DNA from: Plantago ovata
Taxonomy: Eukaryota > Streptophyta > Magnoliopsida > Lamiales > Plantaginaceae
Assembly: GCA_028274465.1 (NCBI GenBank)
Contig: CM051457.1
Location: 51,678,362 to 51,742,361, forward strand
Length of the DNA stretch: 64,000 bases
Direction of reading: 5' to 3'
Part shown: positions 20,631-32,397 of the stretch, piece by piece
How positions within the stretch are numbered: the first letter of the stretch is position 1
Layout: every line of letters begins with the position of its first letter
Made by a program: the position numbers and the translations under genes
The notes under the pieces: generated by a model
Seen by the model: the letters and a program-made list of their open reading frames with translations, nothing else
Told to the model about the DNA's origin: nothing
Databases searched by the model: none

Positions 20631-21953
20631 ATTCGCCATTGGGGTCAACGTTGGACTCAAATAATCATAGTTGCACATTGTCGATGTGTTGAGAAAGATT
20701 GTCTCATGTTACAAAGCTTACAATTTGGAAGTGTCATGAAACGTTGATTGATCAAACTTAATGATGCAAAAGAGTTTGATATGACTCGATGCTTGAGGCA
20801 ATTATGCGTCGTTGAATCTTTACAAATAAAGATTACGACTGGATACACCATTTTATTTGAGGTCGCTTGAGAAGCGTGATTATAGTGTAATTGTGGAAAA
20901 GCCAAAGTTTTAAAGTAAAAGAGATTCCACTTTCATGTGGGGAAATCAAGACAATTCCCACTTCTATTGTATAAGGAATGGACAGTTGGTTCAGAAAAGT
21001 GAGACACCTTCTCCTTGTGGGGGAGAGAGAGTATCTTGATATCTTACAATAAAATGTTTGATTGAGATAACTCAAACAAGGAGAGTACAATACTCATGGA
21101 ATGTGTGCAATTTCAAATTAGAGGAGTTAAACTACAAATTGAAGGAATGGTGATTTCAATTCAGATCGACCATTGTAATGGCTTGAAATCAAACTTATTC
21201 TTGTATTGAAACAAAAGTCTTTATGGTTTACTAAAGGTGAAACCCACTTCGAAAGAAGTGTAGACAAGATATAATTTATGAGGAGTTCAATATGAGTTAA
21301 ACACATGATTAAACTTAGTAACTCATGAAACATAGTGTTTTGAGCCATGGATATGCATAGATTTATACACAAGTTACATGTTCGGACATTATCATGATGG
21401 CTCAAAGAAAGACTTCCTTATAGCTATCATAACAAGAAGGTTATCTCAAGTATGGAGAAACCAAAGAAAGTTATTGGTGCACAAGTGGAAGTAATACTTG
21501 GATTGATGTACACAATCATGTGACGAAATAAATGTACATGTAATATGGTAAATCTAGACCTTGAGTCGTAGATATGATACCATGATGCAGTTGATATTTA
21601 GTTTGGAAAGACGTTACCGTGATAATAAATGCCTTACTAAAGATCTAAGATACTCTTGTCTCGGGGAATGGGCTTAAAACCCATATTAAAGGAAATTTGC
21701 AGTGGAAACCCAACCATACTGACTGGAGATCTCATGAATTTGGTTCAATGTGGAAGACGAAGTTATAAATGACCGTATAGATCTCCTTGTGAAGTAAGAG
21801 TACTTCGAGTTGATCAAAGCACTTAGGAGTTATACTTCATGGGCCATTCTCGGTAAAAGATATTAAGTGCTAACTGTCTAACAAGTTAGAGGTTGAGTAC
21901 TTAAAACTCTTAATGATCTCTAAAGGAGTTCCTGGGACTTCTTTAGCTTCCGA
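20631..21953 (+). mobile_element. Non-coding retroelement remnant, left of the CACTA insertion
   Basis: No ORF with a recognisable domain. The stretch from about 21620 to 21950 has phrases common near the 3' end of plant copia elements (GTGGAAACCCAACC, GAGATCTCATGAATTTGGTT, AAAGCACTTAGGAGTTATAC). It appears to continue after the CACTA element at 28418. I infer a copia untranslated region or LTR split by the CACTA insertion. This assignment rests on resemblance rather than on domains. Confidence 0.4.
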
Positions 21954-22539
21954 CTCTACAAAAAAACTGGCATTTAGCCACGGATCTATCCGCGGATAAA
22001 AAGGCCGATCCGTGGATAAAAAAGCTTAGCCACGAATGATCCGTGTCTAATAAGCTCGTGGTCATTTTTGGCGTAACAGCTTATTATCTACAGATCGAAA
22101 TTTGTAGCCACTGATAATACGTTGATCAGGTTGGATTTGGGCTTCGAGCTTTGTCACGGATAGATTTGTATCCGTTAGTGATTATATTATTTTAAAAAAC
22201 TAAGAGTCTGTGTTGTTATAACGGATAGAGTTTTATTCTTGGCCATAGTTAGCCATAGATAAATCTATCCGTGGCCATTATTTATTTATTTTGTCTGTGT
22301 ATATTATTTATTGTTATGAATATTAGACGGGTGATAATATTTATTTGTATTTGTAAATGTAATTATACGAAAATCATACGAATTAATTAAAATAGAAAAA
22401 CATACGAATATAAAAATCAATTCGAACATACTAAAAGTGTACATAATAAATAAAGAAACTAAAAAGTGTACGTAGCTACGAAATAAAGAAACTAGCTAAG
22501 GCGTACGAAGATAAACATTGATCATAACAAGAAAACTAG

Positions 22540-23390
22540 TTAAGGGTCCGGGTCCTCCACAGCATAGGCCAAGTGCTCGGATCTTGGTTTTGGATACGGG
22601 TTCCAATACGCATCCCACAAATTATAATGGTCGGGGTCGATGTAGTTAGCCCAAGCATGGGACTCGTGATGGACACACCATTGTTTGGCGCGGTAAACCC
22701 TTTGCTTGTAGATGTCGGACGCCTCTTGGTTGAAGACCCTCCACAGAGTCTTCGTATGCACACTAGGGATCCAGTAGTACCTCTGCAAGAGTTCAGTTAC
22801 TTCAAATAAGCCAAGCATAGTAGAATAGCGGGCTAATTCAACAATATAACAAAATTACTCATGCTAGTGTGGGCGCCACCTACCCATCTTGAATGCGGAC
22901 GTATGTACTGTCAATAAACAAGGTAGTGGGCGCCGCCTACACATTTTCAATGCGAACGTATTGTGAACAAAAAAGCTAGTGGGCGCCGCCTACCCATTTT
23001 GAATGCGGACGTAATCCAAAAAAACTAGAACGTTTGTAAGTATAGTACCTGGAGCTCGTGGAAATAGCCCCGCCTCACAGTCAACGGAATCGTAGTCCAC
23101 TTCTGGCCGCCACTCGAACGTCCAGAAGCCGACAACGGATGTCGGTGCAGTATCGTGGATAGCCTTTCTCTAGCAGACATCGGAACCAACCTGTCATGCA
23201 CATTTTTAAAAGTTTAGCAACTAAATACAACTATATATAAGCACATATGAGAACTATACCAATTAATCAGAACTTACCTTATACCATGATAGTGCAACAC
23301 CTCCAGGCCATTATATGTCTGCGCCGGAAACCAAAGGAGGAGTGCCACATCTTCCTCCGCCTGGGGTGTTTGTGCTCCACCGTTGTTCAT
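22540..23390 (-). pseudogene. CACTA-encoded plant transposase-associated protein, broken
   Basis: Three exon-like blocks lie on the minus strand. The first (23390-23275) starts MNNGGAQTPQAEEDVALLL. The second (about 23195-23050) reads RLVPMSARERLSTILHRHPL and ends HELQ at a donor. The third (about 22835-22540) reads RYYWIPSVHTKTLWRVFNQE, then SDIYKQRVYRAKQWC, and ends at a TAA. The third block resembles the plant En/Spm-associated domain often called Transposase_24, with its W-P...F...R..R pattern. Blocks one and two have clear counterparts in the second CACTA at 48.8-49.1 kb. The reading frame between blocks needs splicing. Probably inactive. Confidence 0.55.
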
Positions 23391-23585
23391 TATGTCTGTG
23401 TGTAGAAAATGTAAGTTGAAAACAATGATCATTAGTAACGAAAAAGAAAATGTAAGTTGAAAATAATGATCATTAGTGTGGGTGGGGTTTTGCGGACAAG
23501 GTGAGTTCGTACTGTTTACTCCATGCATACCATGTTATTTTATGCATGCCCACACCACACCTATATATATGGTTTACATGATTAC

Positions 23586-26050
23586 TGTAAGAAAATACGG
23601 TCAAAATTACCCCTAGGGTTATGTAGCGGAATTTTAAAATTTTCTTAACATGCATACTAATTGATCATGCTTATAATATGTATTGAATCACATTAGTTAG
23701 AAGACTTACAATACTAAATAAACAAGAAAAACGGATCCAATTCACCAAGCTTTCTATTAACACGGAGCGAACTTTCAAAGGGCTAGTTCGAGTCGGATGA
23801 CCAACGTTTCTCCCCTACACATATCTCGCAGTCCTGCCGGGTAGGACGATAGAAAGAAAGGACGGGGGGTTCTCTTTTTCCTTTCTGTAGTCTGGATGGA
23901 AGAAGTTCACAGAGTTATTTGATCTGTACTCGTCGGAAGTCAGAAGCCCCATTGATTCCATTCTGCTACTAGGATTCCCCTTAGCTCTAGAAAGACCTTT
24001 TCCACTCACAAAGAAGCGAAAGGAAAATGTCTAGTTGGAAGGATTCATTTCCTTTCCTGCAGCTTATGTAAGATGTCGAATGGATCTCATCATTTATGAA
24101 ACTTGGTCGTAAGGGAGATTTCTTTCTAATAGAGAAAAGAGGGGCTTCATGCCAGGTCCAGTCACAAGACATACGAAAGCAAGAACTAGAACATAATTGA
24201 TAGCTGGATTCCAATCAATGAGATCCTAGTAGTAATCAGCAGTATCTTCTCTTTCAGTAAAGTCGAAGATATCTAATTCGCCTTCTTGATCATCTGCAAA
24301 ACAATAAAGATTAGTTTTCAGATTCTTAAAACCTCAACCTTGGTATTCACGGATGAACAATTTTATCGAGATAATACTAGGATATTCTCGAGTCAAACTC
24401 GATTGACTGAGGAACAGGGGACGGCGGCGGCGTGTGGTATGGAGGGAAGGGAGAGCTTTATTTTGTCTTGATAGAATAAGAGAGTGAATGAGAAAGTATG
24501 AATAAAACTCTCCTAACCATCTAATTATATAGTAGTGAATAGAAGCCTACAAAACATTCTATTAGACTCCTAAAAGGAATAAAAATTCTAATTCTTATTG
24601 CACAAGTAAACCTTTATGTCCAGGTTCATCTCCTAATTAAAACATAACTCAATTAGGAAAACTTGCCCCATAAGTTTGATTGGAGGAAGGAGTCTCCTTT
24701 CCTTCCTCTTCTCTCAATCGGCCGCGCCACTTAGAGGTTAGGTGGGTCCCAAAAGTGGGACACACATGCAAGTCTAGAGGAATTCTTACTCTAATTAGAT
24801 ATTGCCCATGTGCATATATTAATCTAATTGATATATCCTTTTAATTCCAACAACAATTATAATTCTAAAATATAATCTTTAATTGTATTTTCATAAATAC
24901 AATAAATTCAATTAATATTCTCATAATATTAATTTCGCCATAACTAAATATAATTAACTTAGTTAATTATAATTCCTTTCCTATAGTCATGCGTATAAGC
25001 AGGTTCACCACTTAGTGTGACCCATAGGGCCTCAGTGTATTAAGCTAGTACCTTTACTAGGCCTTATGGAATTCTTAGACAATTCCATTTTCAATATTAA
25101 TACATGAGGACGTTTGAGAAGAATCTCAAAGCTACCTTTCGTTGTTGAAGCCTGTTGCACTCAATGCAGCGATGGTAAGGTCCTTTCATCTGACTGACTT
25201 GAATGCATCTATGATCGATGAAGTGTCTATCCCAATAATATACTCATGGCGCCTTCAATGAGTTTCTTGGTTAATGCAATATTTCTTATGACCATTCATA
25301 AATATATCCATTCGCTGGCAAGCGGTTTTAACAACACAACTATGAACGACTTGAGTAGTTCTCTCCATTGCTACACATGAGAGATGAATCCTCTCCAGGA
25401 TCAGTTATCATCCACATTTGTGTTATTGCCATAATCCCAGAAGGCCGTATCTACCTCTTATTCAGGGCCTAAGCGTTGGTCTCCAACCAAAGACCATGGC
25501 GCAACAAATGTGATGATAAAGTCCTGAGAGTCTAAGGACAAATGACATCACTTCGACAACTCCGGTTCCCATAGACACTTTAGTGCATAGTATACATCGA
25601 TGGGAGTTTTCGGTGGGTACTTCCATTGTTCGGTATCTTCCTCGAACAACTATGCACAGTTATGGAAACATCATGGACTCGCTCTAACGATCTGTTCCGT
25701 GGTCGTGGGATCGACTCACACTTGCTCTAACAAGTATAACATTAATGAATACTAGTCTCGATTGCCTCATCCAGACCCCTACACCCGAGATGAGCTTCGT
25801 CTAGGGAGAGGTTGGGATAAATGAAAATTCACATAGTTCCCACTAATTATGTGATCAGTCATTTATCCACTGGGGAAATGTTTGATATCAATACAGATCA
25901 ACCAGATAAAGATATGCCTGGTGTAATATAAATATATATATGTAAATATAAACATGAATGAACAAACATATAGAAGTAATATATTACGTTGACTGTGTAA
26001 TAGTACATTTGTCCTTAATAAGAGTTGTCTCTAGGACATACATACTATCA
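23586..26050 (-). mobile_element. Solo LTR of a Ty1/copia element
   Basis: The plus strand runs from TGTAAGAAAATACGG to CATACTATCA, so the LTR reads TG...CA on the minus strand. It is flanked by a perfect 5-bp target duplication ATTAC (23581-23585 and 26051-26055). Its ends match the 3' LTR at 46534-48623: both start TGATAGT then ATGTCCTAGAGACA and both end GACCGTATTTTCTTACA. At 2465 bp it is longer than that copy (2090 bp). No internal sequence remains, so it arose by LTR-LTR recombination after insertion into the CACTA element. Confidence 0.92.
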
Positions 26051-26080
26051 ATTACCGCATTACAAACTTCCCTTCGTCAC

Positions 26081-26262
26081 AAGACCCCACCTACACTTAA
26101 TTGTAATTTAAGTGTAGACGGGGCTTGGGAACAAAGAAAGTTCATACCGATTATTTCATGCATACCATATTTAACTGGTTTACATGATTACCGCAGTAAA
26201 AACGTTTCCTGTTTTCCGAGACCCCGCCTACACTTAATTGTAAATTAAGTGTAGACGCGGAC
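26081..26262. repeat. Two short hairpins, CCTACACTTAA stems
   Basis: ACCCCACCTACACTTAA pairs with TTTAAGTGTAGACGGGG (26083-26125), and CCCCGCCTACACTTAA pairs with TTAAGTGTAGACGCGG (26222-26260). Loops are only a few bases. The two are diverged copies of one foldback and lead directly into the longer hairpins that follow. Confidence 0.75.
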
Positions 26263-26334
26263 TTGAAAAACAAAGAACGTTCGTTCTTTTACTCTATGGA
26301 TACCATAAATGAAGTTATATCAGTTATATATATA

Positions 26335-26667
26335 TGGTTTACATGATTATCACAAACACATTGGCCCTCTGAAACACCGACACTAGCTAGTTTTGCATGT
26401 GATGGTGTTTCAAAGGGTCAATGTGTTTGTACTTCGATAATCATGCAAACCATTTAGGTGTAGACGCGGACTTGGAAAACAAGGAAAGTTCGTTCTTTTT
26501 ACTCTATGGATACCACATATGAAGTTATATCAGTTATATATCTATGGTTTACAAGATTATCGAAGTACAAACACATTGGCCCTCTGAAACATCGACACTA
26601 GCTAGTTTTTCAAGTGATGATGTTTCAAAGGATCAATGTGTTTGTACTTCGATAATCATGCAAACCA
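26335..26667. ncRNA. Tandem pair of long foldback hairpins (microRNA-precursor-like)
   Basis: Hairpin 1 spans 26335-26452 and hairpin 2 spans 26545-26667. Each begins TGGTTTACA and folds back to TGCAAACCA through about 50 paired bases that include ACAAACACATTGGCCCTCTG. Loops are about 15-20 bases (around CTAGCTAG). The unit including its upstream 90 bases is duplicated in tandem with a period near 205 bp. Long, near-perfect stems inside a CACTA element recall rice miR820, which is encoded in CACTA transposons. Transcription and processing are inference. Confidence 0.5.
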
Positions 26668-26699
26668 ATCAAGGCCAAGGGAATGAATGAAATAAGCAA

Positions 26700-28160
26700 G
26701 TACAGTGACAGAGGCATTAGAAATGATGTTGTTACGGTACCTGCGTACTACAAGCATTCACAACTCAAGGCCAATGGATATTGATTTATAATTAAAATAT
26801 AAGAAAGTCTTTATCAATATAACTCTTATGGTGTGTCAAGTACGATCCGTTCAAGTAAACATCTGTGAGTCTTACCAATGGGGCATAGCCAATAAAACGG
26901 CTTATTGATCGACAGGAAACGTATACTATTAGTTATGACTCAAGAAAAGCCTAAACCAACACATCGAAACTAATATACGTATAGCATCATCACACTTATT
27001 CACCCTTTACTCAAACTTAAGCAATATAACTCTTATGGTATGTTCAGTACTTTCAGTTCGACTAAATACAAACTCTTATTATGTGTTTAGTCAAACACAA
27101 TCAGTTCGATTAAATGTCAGAGAGACTTTTTTTTTTTGGAAACTAACCAATGTAACGCTTACTGATCGATAGTAAACATATACTATTAGTCTTACCAACA
27201 CGTTGAAACCAATTATAACTATAGCATCATCACACTTTATAAAATGATAAGCAAACTAATAGTAATTAAATCAAATTAAAAAAATTAACCAAAATTAAAT
27301 AAATAAAACAATTAGCTAGTGCATAATTTAATCTAGTTTAACCTAAGTCCATAATTTAATCATGGTCATTCAAAATTACATTAACAGCAACATCAAGTTA
27401 ACTAAAAAATGGACCAGATTAAACTAATTTAACTAAAAATAATCGATTAATCTAATTTAATCCAGAATTAACTAACTAAATAAATATAGTTAACACAGAT
27501 TAACTAAAATTAACACGAAATTAATCAAATTAACATAAATTAATTAAAATTAACACAAATGAATTAAAATTAACAGAAATTAATTAAAATTAACTGAAAT
27601 TAACCAAAATTAATCAAAATTTCAAACATTTATTTCTAGATTTAACTAAAGATTTATTTCTAAGCAAAAATCTAATTTGTTTCCAGATTAAGCAAAATTT
27701 ATTTCCAGATTAAAAAATTACAAGATAAATTGAAAAAATCGTTCAAACTTATTCTAGCTATATGGCATATATAATTTAACAATTTACAACTAGAAAAATC
27801 ATAATTACGCAAAAAAAAATTAAAAAGCCCCAAAAATTAGGGTTAGGGTTCTAACCTTATTTGGGCAGAAAGTCGGAGACAATGCCGGTGGTGGTAGTGT
27901 CATGATGGCGGTAGTGGTGGTGTCACGGGTGGCGCTAAGTGGTGGGGAAGAGAATGAAAATTAATAAATCTAAAAGAGAGAAGCTAAGTAAGAGACTTAA
28001 TGAGGGAGGAGAAGAATAACTTACGGAATCGTGGCGGTGAAATGGTGGCTCCGGCGTGGTGCTGGAAGGTTGATACGACAAAGAGCAAGAAAGGAGACAG
28101 TTAGGGTTTTTTAGATTTGGGGGACGGAAATGGCTGCTAATGAGTCGATCTGATGTCTAT
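26700..28160. other. CACTA 1 interior, AT-rich filler
   Basis: A segment near 26700-26763 is shared with CACTA 2 (see 49321). From about 27240 to 27770 the sequence is low-complexity TTAACTAAAATTAA-type repeats. At 27840-28130 a GC-richer stretch with GGTGGTAGTG-like words precedes the subterminal repeats and has a loose counterpart at 50570-50720. No gene is recognised. Confidence 0.45.
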
Positions 28161-28417
28161 ATAGTCAGGCTTAGCCACGGATAACATCTACCTGTGGCTA
28201 GATTTTTATTTTCATTTCTTTTTTATTATTTTTTTAACAGTCAACGCTTTAGACATGGATATTTTAACCGTGGCTAAATTTGCGACGGATATAACCTATC
28301 CGTGGCTACGCCGCCCCACGAGCTGAGGCCTATGAAGGCACGAACTGAGCGCCCAGACTCAATTCGTGACTATCCGTGGCTACGATTCGTGGCTATTTTG
28401 AGGATTTCTTGTAATAC

Positions 28418-28670
28418 GAGCAGAACATTGTGAGATAGAATGTTCTTAGAACGAGATCGCCTATTCAAGTGTGTGAAGTTTTGTCGCTTTCAAATGTAAC
28501 ACTTAAGAATCCATGTGTGTCCATGGCCTTTAACGGACAGACTAAAACGGAACGAAGCAATAAGGGGACGTTAATGTGTTGATATCATTGTCTTGTGTCT
28601 TAAACAAAATGCCGACCGATTCAAAACATCATGTTCACCGTGTGACAAGTGAGTCGGATGCTATTCTACT
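28418..28670 (+). mobile_element. Retroelement remnant, right of the CACTA insertion
   Basis: Non-coding sequence (AACATTGTGAGATAGAATGT and onward) of the style found in plant copia untranslated regions. It is inferred to be the continuation of 20631-21953. Its junction with the Sirevirus-like pol is near 28671. Confidence 0.35.
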
Positions 28671-31416
28671 ATGGATAATTCAAAGCCCAAAGCTATCTAC
28701 CCCGATGCAATAATGTTCCCGCTGGAAAATCAGGCTGGAGCACGACGTAATGATGTAAGGACACCGCAACAAAATGGTGTTGCTGAAAGAAAGAATTGTA
28801 CCCTTAAGGAAGCAGCTAGAACCATGCTTGCTGACACTAAAATAAGTGAAGCTTATTGGGTTGAAGTGATTAATACAACCTGCTATACTCAAAATAGATG
28901 CTTGATAACTAAGGAATACAACAAAACTCCCTATGAGCTATTTGTTGGAAGACCTCCTAACATCACTCATCTAAGAGTATTTGATTGCAAATGCTTTGTT
29001 CTTAATAATGGTAGAGAATATTTAAGAACATTTCAACCAAAGGCAGATGAAGCGATAATTCTTGGTTACTCCTTGCATAGTAAAGCTTATTGACTTTACA
29101 ACAAAAAGGCACAAAAGATTGAAGAATCAGTGCATGTTGTATTTTATGAAAAGACACAAGGAGTTCCTGCTGAAGAAGAAATATCAGAATGTATGAAGAA
29201 ACTACTCATACATGAGCAAAGAACTGAATCCAAAGTTGGAAATGTCAAACTTATTGAACTTACTGATGATTCTGACCATGACACTCCAACACCAAGTCAA
29301 GTAAAGATAAATGTAGTTCATGATAAGGAATTCCCGGCTAAAGATGCAGTTGCTCCAGATGTTGCTGGAACTACGCAACCCCTTGTGTCTACTGACGAGT
29401 TACCTCAAACCAACAATACTGAACAAGTAGTTGCTGATGAACCAATTTCAGTAGAGACACAACCAGATACCAGTAGTACTGAACAAGTACATGTTGAAGA
29501 GTAACATGCTGAAACGCAAACATATCCAGATCCTAAAAGCAGAAAACCTTTTAACAAATGGATTAGAGATCATCCCTCTAAGAATATGATTGGTGATATT
29601 GACAAACGCCAAGTGATTAGATCCAAAGTATCTACTAACCAGGAACATGCTGAAGAAGCAATAGTTGTTGAGGTAGAAGCTTTGTTTAAGAAATTGAACG
29701 CAAAACCATAGAAGAAGCTTTAAAGCATTCTGAATGGATCAAGTCAATGCAAGAAGAACTGGATCAATTTGAAAGGAACAAAATCTGGAAACTTGTACCC
29801 CTTGATGAAGGAAAGAAAGCAATTGGTACTAAGTGGGTGTTCAGAAACAAGCTGAGTGAGTCTGGTGAAGTAACAAGGAATAAAGCACATGCAATTAGTT
29901 TCTCAAGGTTTGTCAGACTGAAGGATTGGATTATGATAAGTCTTATGCACTAGTTGCAAGATTGGATGCAATTAGACTTTTCTTAGCCTTTGCTGCTCAT
30001 AAAGACTTTATAGTTTTCCAAATGGATGTTAAAAGTGCATTCCTAAATGGTGAACTTATTGAAGAAGTCTATCTAAAACAACCCCCTGGCTTTGAACTTC
30101 CCTCAGAAACCAAGATGGTATATAAGCTTCAGAAAGCTGTATACGGTCTAAAGCAAGCACCTAGAGCTTGTTATGATACCTTAGCTAAGTTCTTGTTGGA
30201 TAATGGTTTCAAGAAAGGTGAAGTTGCTAAAACCTTATTTACCATGAACCGTGATGGTAAAATACTCTTAGTCCAGATTTATGTGGATGACATAATTTTT
30301 GTGATAATTTTTCCAAACTCATGACTAACAAGTTTGAAATGAGCATGATGGACAAATTGAATTATTTCCTAGGTTTGCAAGTCAAGCAACTCAGACATGG
30401 AATATTCATAAATCAAGCAAAGTATGCAAAGGAAATGCTCATAAAGTTCAGGATCAAAGAGGAAGAGAAACCTGAAAAGATCCCTATGAGTGTTGGTACC
30501 AAATTGGGCTATACTAAAGAAGACAAAAGTGTGGATGAACACAAGTATAGGAAGCTCATTGGTTCCTTGTTGTATTTAACAGCAAGCAGGTCTGACATTC
30601 AGTATGTTGTTTGTGTGTGTGCAAGATTTCAATCTGACCCTAGAGAATCACACTACAAGAAAGCACTCAAAATACTGAAGTATGTCAAAGGCACAGTCAA
30701 TGTTGGATTATGGTATCCAAAAGATTCTGGAATAGAATTGGTTGGTTATTCAGATCCTGACCATGGTGGATCAACTCTTGATCGAAAAGGTACCTCTGGA
30801 ACTTGTCAGTTTCTAGGTACAAGATTAATTTCATGGTTCAGCAAGAAGCAAACCTGTGTGGCCAATTCATCCACTGAATCTGAATACATTGCGGCTGGTG
30901 GTTGTACAACTCAAATCCTATGGATTCAACAACAACTAAGAGATTATGATATTTCTACAAATAAAACACCATGGTGGATCAACTCTTGATCGAAAAAGTA
31001 CCTCTGGAACTTGTCAGTTTCTACGTACAAGATTAGTTTTATGGTTCAGCAAGAAGCAAACCTGTGTGGCCAATTCATCCACTGAATCTGAATACATTGC
31101 GGCTGGTTATTGTACTGCTCATATCCTATGGATTCAACAAAAACTAAGAGGTTATGGTATTTCTGCAAAGAAAACACCAATCTTTTGTGATAATACAAGT
31201 GCTATTGCTATCAGGCAAAATCCTAAATTTTACTCAAGGACAAAGCACATTGATATTAGACACCATTTCATTACAGACCATGTGGCAAAAGGTGACATTG
31301 AGGTTGTAAAGATAGGTACTGATGATCAACTTGTTGACATCTTTACCAAGCCCCTTCCAGATAATAGGTTCGCAATGCTAAGGTATAACCTTGGATTGAT
31401 TGAACTACCTCAGTAA
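28671..31416 (+). pseudogene. Sirevirus-like Ty1/copia pol (integrase C-terminus, RT, RNase H), broken
   Basis: Gag, protease and the integrase core are absent. From the start, the integrase C-terminal part has QQNGVAERKN, TPYELFVGRPPNITHLRVFD and HVVFYEKTQ (28750-29150), with a stop at 29091-29093. A linker follows to about 29700. The RT begins SEWIKSMQEELDQFERNKIW (29735) and contains QMDVKSAFLNGELIEEVYLK and the catalytic YVDD at about 30280. The RNase H/C-terminal part has LTASRSDIQYVVCVCARFQ, TESEYIAAG and KHIDIRHHFI, then VDIFTKPLPDNRF, ending at 31416. There are stops near 29502 and 29710 and frame changes near 29690, 29900 and 30310. Motif wording fits the SIRE group of copia elements. 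The extra ORF downstream supports this. Confidence 0.85.
30761..31176 (+). repeat. 208-bp tandem duplication within RNase H
   Basis: The segment beginning CCATGGTGGATCAACTCTTG at 30761 recurs at 30969 with a few substitutions. Both copies encode SGTCQFL, WFSKKQTCVANSSTESEYIA and LWIQQ. The duplication changes frame at the junction (208 is not a multiple of three). The second copy runs into the normal C-terminus. Confidence 0.92.
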
Positions 31417-32397
31417 AAAGGGTACACTTGATTGGTTGCTGAAACGGGTACTCAACAAGCCAATAGTTGCTTAAGATTTAATATCCCTGTTTAGTCCCCT
31501 TATGTGCTTAGTTCTACTAAAAGATGGTTGTATACAAGTGTTTGCTGAAACAGGCATTCAACAAGTAAATCTTTCAAACTGGTCATTTGTTAGGAAACTT
31601 GGTCACTTGCTGAAACAGGTATTCAGTAAGAAAAACCTTTGGATTGCTGAAACTGGAATTCAGACAATCAAGGATACTGAAACAGGTATTCAAGTATCAA
31701 AGGAAAAATCTGAGACGGGAACTCAGCAAAGAGCAAGCTTGTTTTTACTTAAGAAGAATTTACCTAAAATATCTCATTATAAAAGGGACTTGCTGAGACG
31801 GGAACTCAGAAACCTTTTGACTCAAAGAAAAATGAGATGTTTAATTAAGGGGGAACTTTCAGCAATTAAAAGGCTTGTTACTTATAAAGTAAATGCTAAA
31901 GTTAGAACGTTTAGAATCGCTGGAAAGATTCTTTAATACTTCAGCAAGCTATTAGCTTCTAAGTAAAAGAGATAAAATCCCTTGATTCAAGGTAAAATCT
32001 AAATGTGACGTTAATCGTGGCACAAATAAACTCGCTATTAATCATGACATGAAATGCAATTGTGACCATTGATTTTAAGGCAATTGATGATCCAACGGTT
32101 AATGTTATAAAGTGAAAACAAGCTCTGACGGTTTCGAGCTAGTGGACCACTACGCATTTAATGCAAAGGCTCCACTAACTCAATGTTTCTCTATTTTACC
32201 CTTGCTGAGAACTCAAAACCACTGAGTTTCTCACACAACAAGAGATACTATATAAATGAAGAGTTAGACAAAAGACAAAATTCTGTAACTCCACATTTCC
32301 TTTCTCTGCAAAATTTTTCTAGACTGTGCTCTGAAACACTGTACCTCCGGTCAAAAAGAAAAGCATCTCTTTTTCGTACTCTTACCCCTTGTTTACC
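31417..32397 (+). other. Spacer between pol and the extra ORF, with repeated GCTGAAAC motif and TATA box
   Basis: At least seven words of the type GCTGAAACAGGTATTCA or GAGACGGGAACTCAG occur between 31436 and 31810 (for example near 31438, 31541, 31610, 31646, 31676, 31711 and 31793). The later part is unique. A TATATAAAT box lies at 32249-32257, about 140 bases before the first ATG of the downstream ORF. Confidence 0.6.
32249..32257 (+). promoter_or_regulatory. Possible internal TATA box for the post-pol ORF
   Basis: CTATATAAATG precedes an A/C-rich leader of about 140 bases and the ATG at 32398. A TATA-like word at this spacing would suit a separate transcript of the post-pol ORF. AT-rich words are common here, so this is suggestive only. 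Confidence 0.35.

Larger units (their letters stand above)
21954..28417 (-). mobile_element. CACTA (En/Spm) element 1 with nested solo LTR
   Basis: The left end CTCTACAAAAAAACTGGC and inverted right end GTATTACAAGAAATCC are decayed CACTACAAGAAA termini. Subterminal repeats of TAGCCACGGAT and its variants fill about 21975-22290 and 28165-28400, the arrangement used by CACTA transposases. The interior holds a broken element gene on the minus strand (22540-23390), a solo copia LTR (23586-26050), a hairpin array (26081-26740) and AT-rich filler. No TNP2-type transposase is seen, so the copy is defective. Confidence 0.75.

Noticed and set aside
23815..24214. Open frames inside the solo LTR as genes
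   Set aside because: They lie wholly within LTR sequence, have no motif, and the matching LTR at 46534 does not keep them.
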